Assembly (NCBI GenBank): GCA_029240815.1
Contig: JARDZO010000225.1
Span: 1-9,437 of the forward strand
Direction of reading: 5' to 3'
Length of the DNA: 9,437 nt
Source: Brevibacillus sp.
Lineage (GTDB): Bacteria > Bacillota > Bacilli > Brevibacillales > Brevibacillaceae
Shown here in pieces: positions 6,174 to 9,437 of this stretch. The position numbers were made by a program, and so were the translations under genes. Each line of letters opens with the position of its first letter. Position 1 is the stretch's first letter. The notes beneath the pieces are model-generated. The model was not told the origin of the DNA, did not search any database, and worked only from the letters and a program-made list of their open reading frames with translations.

Positions 6174-7001
6174 ATGCAGAAAAAAGCTGGACCGTTGTTT
6201 TACGTCTTTTTAGTACTTTTTATCTTCATTGTGATGTTTCCGTTTCTATGGATTCTCATCGCCGCTTTGAAGCCGCCCAGTGAACTATTCGGAGAGAGGG
6301 CATTTGATTTCATCATCCAGAACCCCAGCCTCGATAATTTTGTCCGAGTGTTCACGGAGCGCCCCTTTGCCAGGTACTTGTGGAATTCAACGGTTGTGGC
6401 AGCACTGACTACGTTGTATTCCATAACAATCGCATCGTTTGCAGCGTATGCCATCGCGTGGCTTACGTTTCGGGGAAAGGCGATCATTTTGGGAATCGTG
6501 CTGGCTGTCTCCATGTTTCCGCAGATTGCCACGATTTCACCCATTTTCATGTTCATGCAGTCTATGGGTCTGACGAACAGTTACCTGGGTCTGATCATTC
6601 CGTACACGACCTTTGCATTACCGCTCGCGATCTGGAATTTGACCATCTTCTTTCGCAAGATTCCCATTGATCTGGGGGAGGCAGCCAAGGTAGACGGCGC
6701 AACCATATGGCAGACGATGACGAGAGTGTTCTTTCCGTTGGCCATGCCAGGTGTATTTACCACGGCGATCCTCGTTTTTATCGCTGCCTGGAACGAGTTT
6801 TTGTTCGCCCTCACGCTCAATACGCAGGAAACGATGAAGACAGTACCAGTGGGGATTGTCATGTTTCAGGGGATGTTCACCGTTCCTTGGGGGGAAATAT
6901 CGGCAGCATCCATTATCGTTACGGTTCCGCTGGTCATCATGGTGCTCATTTTCCAACGCCGAATTATTTCTGGGCTGACATCTGGAGCGGTCAAGGAATG
7001 A
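6174..7001 (+). CDS. CUT1 sugar ABC transporter permease (MalG-type)
   Basis: A 275-residue inner-membrane permease of normal length. The first helix is at about 8-30 (LFYVFLVLFIFIVMFPFLWI), followed by the typical ALKPPSELFG and NPSLDNFVRVF segments. The EAA loop is LGEAAKVDGATIWQTMTRVF (about 167-186), which contacts the nucleotide-binding subunit. The C-terminal part has AAWNEFLFAL, a hallmark of MalG-type permeases. ATG 6174 is preceded by GGAGGGAGA (6160-6168). It is the last gene of the operon. No ATPase gene follows, so energy is probably supplied by a shared MsmX/UgpC-like ATPase encoded elsewhere. Its stop lies only 3 bp from the stop of the opposing TetR gene, leaving no space for a dedicated terminator. 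Confidence 0.92.
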   Translation: MQKKAGPLFYVFLVLFIFIVMFPFLWILIAALKPPSELFGERAFDFIIQNPSLDNFVRVFTERPFARYLWNSTVVAALTTLYSITIASFAAYAIAWLTFRGKAIILGIVLAVSMFPQIATISPIFMFMQSMGLTNSYLGLIIPYTTFALPLAIWNLTIFFRKIPIDLGEAAKVDGATIWQTMTRVFFPLAMPGVFTTAILVFIAAWNEFLFALTLNTQETMKTVPVGIVMFQGMFTVPWGEISAASIIVTVPLVIMVLIFQRRIISGLTSGAVKE

Positions 7002-7004
7002 GCC

Positions 7005-7595
7005 TTACTTCGCTCTGAAACCTTCCAGCATCAGGGTGAGTGAGGATGTCGCCTCGTCGAGAGCTTGCGGCTGGTCTGTCATCTGGCATACCCAGAGCAC
7101 GGCCTCATTCATTGCGCCAGATAGCAGGTAGGTCAGACTGGTAACAGACACAGGCTTGAGATAGCCATGCTCCTTCATAAGCTGTAGCTGATCGTGCAAT
7201 AATCGCATCGAATTTTGCTGATCCATCTTGCGCCATGTCTCCCAGCCCAAGACGGAGGGGCCGTCGATGAGCATGATTCGCCTGTTCGGGCTTTCGACGG
7301 CAGCGGATACAAAGGCATGGCATCCCAGAAGTAACTGCTCCCACAAATCTTCGCTTTTTGCCGCTTCTGTTTCTACGCGCTCTGCAATTTCTGTTTGTAC
7401 CATTTCCAGCACCGCATGGAACAAGCCTTCCTTGCTGCCAAAGTGATGGTAGAGTGCTCCCCGAGTCAATCCGGCTTCCTTGACCATATCCTCCATGGAG
7501 GCATCGGCATACCCTTGATCGGAAAAATACACTCTGGCAACTTCCGTCAACTTGCGGATGGTCGCCTTTTTTTGTTCTTCTTTTGATTGTTTCAT
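7005..7595 (-). CDS. TetR/AcrR-family transcriptional repressor
   Basis: A 196-residue DNA-binding repressor. The N-terminal domain holds the classic TetR helix-turn-helix: residues about 33-53 (SMEDMVKEAGLTRGALYHHF) followed by GSKEGLFHAVL. The C-terminal part (about 65-196) is the variable, helical ligand-binding and dimer domain. ATG at 7595 has GAGGAG 9 bases upstream on the minus strand. It lies 30 bp downstream of the VOC gene in the same direction, without a terminator, so the two share the promoter at 8069-8098. The 21-bp palindrome in that promoter (8075-8095) is the expected target, giving autorepression and ligand-induced expression of the VOC protein. The inducer is unknown. Confidence 0.9.
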   Translation of the reverse strand: MKQSKEEQKKATIRKLTEVARVYFSDQGYADASMEDMVKEAGLTRGALYHHFGSKEGLFHAVLEMVQTEIAERVETEAAKSEDLWEQLLLGCHAFVSAAVESPNRRIMLIDGPSVLGWETWRKMDQQNSMRLLHDQLQLMKEHGYLKPVSVTSLTYLLSGAMNEAVLWVCQMTDQPQALDEATSSLTLMLEGFRAK

Positions 7596-7625
7596 GCTGA
7601 CAGCTCCTCGTATGCTCGAATCGGA

Positions 7626-8036
7626 TCAATTATTCTCCACGTATTGGCTGCTGAATGCGTCTGATGGTGGGATGACGGTGATGACATCGATCAAGACACC
7701 GTTCGGATCAGACGTGATAAAATGTCGCTGTCCAAAAGCTTCGTCACGGATATCCAGATGCAAGGGGAGCCTTGATTGGACAATGAGTCTCTCGTATTCC
7801 TCATCCACATGATCCACCTCAAAATTAAGGATTAGGCCGCGTGTAGGATTTCGGTACCCTTCTGGGATCGTTTCGTGTGACGAGTCCAGGATGGCCAACT
7901 CAAATGAATGGCTCTTCAAACTCACATACCAGTCAGATTCAAATACAAGGGTAAAGCCAAAGTAATCGACGTAAAATCTGGAGCTTTCAGCAACCTGATT
8001 GGTCATAATCACCGGATAGAAACTGGAAATCTTCAT
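7626..8036 (-). CDS. VOC-fold protein (glyoxalase / bleomycin-resistance superfamily)
   Basis: A 136-residue cytoplasmic protein with the two-fold beta-alpha-beta-beta-beta layout of the vicinal-oxygen-chelate superfamily. It begins [20 protein letters not shown] (residues 7-26), typical of bleomycin-resistance-like members. The second repeat ends [15 protein letters not shown] (105-119), the conserved DPNG turn. The usual histidine and glutamate metal ligands are not obvious, so a drug- or metabolite-binding role is as likely as a metalloenzyme. ATG 8036 has AGGAG about 10 bases upstream on the minus strand. It is the first gene of the operon with the TetR repressor and is controlled by the palindromic promoter, which fits a sequestration or detoxification function induced by a small molecule. 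Substrate unknown. Confidence 0.85.
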   Translation of the reverse strand: MKISSFYPVIMTNQVAESSRFYVDYFGFTLVFESDWYVSLKSHSFELAILDSSHETIPEGYRNPTRGLILNFEVDHVDEEYERLIVQSRLPLHLDIRDEAFGQRHFITSDPNGVLIDVITVIPPSDAFSSQYVENN

Positions 8037-8068
8037 GAATCAATCACTCCTCTATGGGATGTATTTCC

Positions 8069-8098
8069 AATATAACATACATACAGTATGTATGTGAA
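8069..8098 (-). promoter_or_regulatory. Promoter of the VOC-TetR operon
   Basis: On the minus strand, TTCACA (8098-8093) is a 5/6 match to the -35 box, followed by an 18-bp spacer and TATATT (8074-8069) as -10 box. Transcription would start near 8062, about 25 bases before the VOC start codon. Almost the whole spacer is the palindromic operator. Confidence 0.7.
8075..8095 (-). promoter_or_regulatory. TetR-type operator, perfect palindrome in the promoter spacer
   Basis: ACATACATAC (8075-8084) and GTATGTATGT (8086-8095) are perfect inverted repeats around a single central base (A, 8085). The core TACATACAGTATGTA form is common among TetR-family operators. It fills the -35/-10 spacer and overlaps the -35 box, so binding would exclude RNA polymerase. 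The TetR gene of the same operon is the obvious ligand. Confidence 0.85.
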
Positions 8099-8145
8099 TG
8101 ATGTTTTCAAAAAATGATTTTTTATTGCAGCGATGAAAGGACACC

Positions 8146-8183
8146 AAAAAGAAAAGAGTAGAGGCAGCAATAGCCGACTCTAC
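8146..8183 (-). terminator. Intrinsic terminator of the oxidoreductase gene
   Basis: On the minus strand, GTAGAG (8183-8178) pairs with CTCTAC (8163-8158), with extra GGC/GCC-type pairing inside, and is followed directly by TCTTTTCTTTTT (8157-8146). It begins 11 bp after the oxidoreductase stop codon and separates that gene from the VOC-TetR operon, which runs in the same direction. Confidence 0.75.
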
Positions 8184-8193
8184 CCTTCCGCGA

Positions 8194-9405
8194 TTATGAT
8201 TGGCTTCCAGACGCAGTCAGCGCCAGCTCCCTGACCATTGCACGGCCCCGGGCAATATCCGGATCAAACTGGATTGTAGCTCGTTGTCGTACGTTGCTCA
8301 CTTGGCGGATGGCGTCCTCTAGCCTATCACGATCCGTCAATGCACCGCTTGCATAGGACATGGAAAGTCCTGCCACTGTACCTTGAGCCATCGCTACCTT
8401 GGCACTTTCTACTCCAGTGATATTGCCTGCTACAAAAAGTCCTGGCAGGGAGGTCTGCATGTGGTCATTGTGGATCGGCACATGGCCGCCCAGAGACGGC
8501 ACGTAGGCAAAAGGGCATCCAGCAATCGCAGCCAGTTCGGCCAAAGGGCTCAAACCACCTGCGATACAGACGAAATCGGCCGGGATGACCTGTTCCGTAC
8601 CAGCGACTGGCTGGCCATCTGGGGTGATCCGCGCGATTCGGACTCCTTCGACTTGGTTCGTCCCCACAATCTCGAGCGCAGCCGTCCGCAACTGAATGGG
8701 GATATCCCACATGGAAAAGCCTTGAGGGGGATAAAGGTTCACTCCCAATCGCTGCATCCACGTGCTTTTCATCAGTTGACTGCCCCAGCGAATGATGGGG
8801 GAAGGAGCGAGATGAGCCACTCGCAGCAGCGAACGCATGACTTCCTCAGGCACGCCAGCACTTCCTGTAACGGTGGAGACAGGAGGGAGGATCATCCGAT
8901 CGATCTGGATGCCGGCAAGCTGAAGTTCACGGGCAATAGCGACGGAGAGAATGTTTACCCCGATGACCACACCGCGTTCTCCTACGCGCACTCGCTGCAC
9001 ATTGGTCATGACTTGCGCGGCTCCGATGGACATCGTACCAGGCAAAGTCCAACCGGGGACGGGAACCGCCGTTTCTGAAGCACCCGTGGCAATCAGGAGC
9101 TGAGGAGTCTCGATCTCTCCTGATGTAGTAGAGACGATCCACCCAGTAGGAGAGGGGACTACGTTATAGACCGAAACTCCACAGTCGATTTCCACGCCAG
9201 CCGCTCTTGCTTCCCGATCCAGGCGTGTTGCTTCGTCGATCCCATTCCACCAGGTGCCATCCGGTTCCTGATGCAGCTGTCCGAGCAACCGTCCACCTGC
9301 ACGGTAAAATTCATCCACGACGCGCACGGTTAATCCTTGCTTAGCGCAAGCGATCGCCGCGGACAAGCCAGCTGGCCCAGCTCCGATAATCAAGGCATCG
9401 ATCAT
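8194..9405 (-). CDS. FAD/NAD(P)-dependent oxidoreductase, HcnB / opine oxidase subunit A-like
   Basis: A 403-residue flavoprotein of the pyridine-nucleotide-disulfide-oxidoreductase fold. The FAD-binding motif is IIGAGPAGLSAA (6-17), with acidic D31 ending the second strand and AGGRL (36-40). ATGASE (106-111) and PGWTLPGTMSIGAAQ (117-131) are typical of the HcnB/OoxA/proline-dehydrogenase alpha-subunit group. The C-terminal FAD motif is LFVAGNITGVESAKVAMAQG (about 323-342). Members oxidise amino acids or opines, usually with a small [2Fe-2S] subunit and a second flavoprotein. Oddities: the second nucleotide motif reads VVIGVNILSVAIAREL, with a GVN in place of a glycine-rich GxG, and the cysteine-rich [2Fe-2S] tail seen in many longer relatives is absent. 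ATG 9405 follows GGGGGG about 9 bases upstream. An upstream partner gene may overlap its start. Substrate unknown. Confidence 0.85.
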   Translation of the reverse strand: MIDALIIGAGPAGLSAAIACAKQGLTVRVVDEFYRAGGRLLGQLHQEPDGTWWNGIDEATRLDREARAAGVEIDCGVSVYNVVPSPTGWIVSTTSGEIETPQLLIATGASETAVPVPGWTLPGTMSIGAAQVMTNVQRVRVGERGVVIGVNILSVAIARELQLAGIQIDRMILPPVSTVTGSAGVPEEVMRSLLRVAHLAPSPIIRWGSQLMKSTWMQRLGVNLYPPQGFSMWDIPIQLRTAALEIVGTNQVEGVRIARITPDGQPVAGTEQVIPADFVCIAGGLSPLAELAAIAGCPFAYVPSLGGHVPIHNDHMQTSLPGLFVAGNITGVESAKVAMAQGTVAGLSMSYASGALTDRDRLEDAIRQVSNVRQRATIQFDPDIARGRAMVRELALTASGSQS

Positions 9406-9437
9406 TGGGAGTGCCCCCCTTTTTTCAAAGGAGTAGG
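9402..9437 (-). CDS. Possible 3' end of an upstream co-transcribed gene
   Basis: On the minus strand the last 36 bases of the window are open in one frame, reading PTPLKKGGHSQ and then a TGA that overlaps the ATG of the oxidoreductase as ATGA. Such 4-base overlaps are typical of translationally coupled genes. In HcnB/opine-oxidase-type operons the preceding gene is often a small [2Fe-2S] protein, but 11 residues are too few to identify anything, and the open frame may be chance. Confidence 0.25.
   Translation of the reverse strand, partial: PTPLKKGGHSQ

Noticed and set aside
8383..9078. A 231-codon plus-strand open frame within the oxidoreductase gene
   Set aside because: It is rich in His, Arg and Ser and antisense to a clear flavoprotein; no motif or ribosome binding site was found.
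1..9437. CRISPR array, insertion sequence, tRNA genes or tandem repeats
   Set aside because: No regularly spaced direct repeats, transposase-like proteins with terminal inverted repeats, or tRNA cloverleaf sequences were seen on either strand.

Overview
The window reads as a chromosomal segment of a Bacillota bacterium from the Bacillus/Paenibacillus/Brevibacillus group. The evidence is strong GGAGG-type ribosome binding sites, GTG as well as ATG starts, TTGACA/TATTTT-type promoter elements, roughly balanced GC content, and a 23S rRNA 3' tail of bacillar type. Brevibacillus is my best guess from the rRNA tail and spacer, but this is an impression and not a search result.

Layout. Positions 1 to about 63 are the 3' end of a 23S rRNA gene. 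No 5S rRNA follows; instead there is a very strong hairpin terminator (114-164). A sigma-A promoter (196-224) with an 18-bp LacI-family operator on its start point (230-247) then leads into a six-gene plus-strand operon: a LacI-family regulator (about 273-1277), a xylose-isomerase-like TIM-barrel sugar isomerase/epimerase (1333-2301), a Gfo/Idh/MocA oxidoreductase (2312-3370), a lipoprotein sugar-binding protein (3437-4771) and two CUT1-type permeases (4858-6159 and 6174-7001). No transport ATPase is encoded, so a shared MsmX-type ATPase elsewhere is the likely partner. From about 7005 onward everything is on the minus strand. A VOC (glyoxalase/bleomycin-resistance fold) protein (8036-7626) and a TetR repressor (7595-7005) form a two-gene operon driven by a promoter whose spacer is a 21-bp palindromic operator. 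Upstream of it, separated by an intrinsic terminator, is an FAD/NAD-type oxidoreductase (9405-8194) of the HcnB/opine-oxidase-A type.

How the genes work together. The plus-strand operon looks like an autoregulated uptake and processing unit for an oligosaccharide or glycoside. The lipoprotein and permeases import it, and the dehydrogenase plus TIM-barrel enzyme modify it inside the cell, possibly by an oxidise-then-rearrange (3-keto-sugar) route. The substrate cannot be read from the sequence. The minus-strand TetR/VOC pair looks like a small-molecule-responsive sequestration or detoxification module.

Most notable observations: (1) a perfect 16-bp palindrome inside the dehydrogenase gene that nearly repeats the promoter operator; (2) a LacI regulator whose DNA-binding domain is intact but has no canonical in-frame start codon; (3) a helical insertion of about 135 residues in the first permease, at the position equivalent to the MalF P2 loop; (4) a perfect 12-bp hairpin without a U-tract between the binding-protein and permease genes; (5) an rRNA operon end without 5S rRNA.
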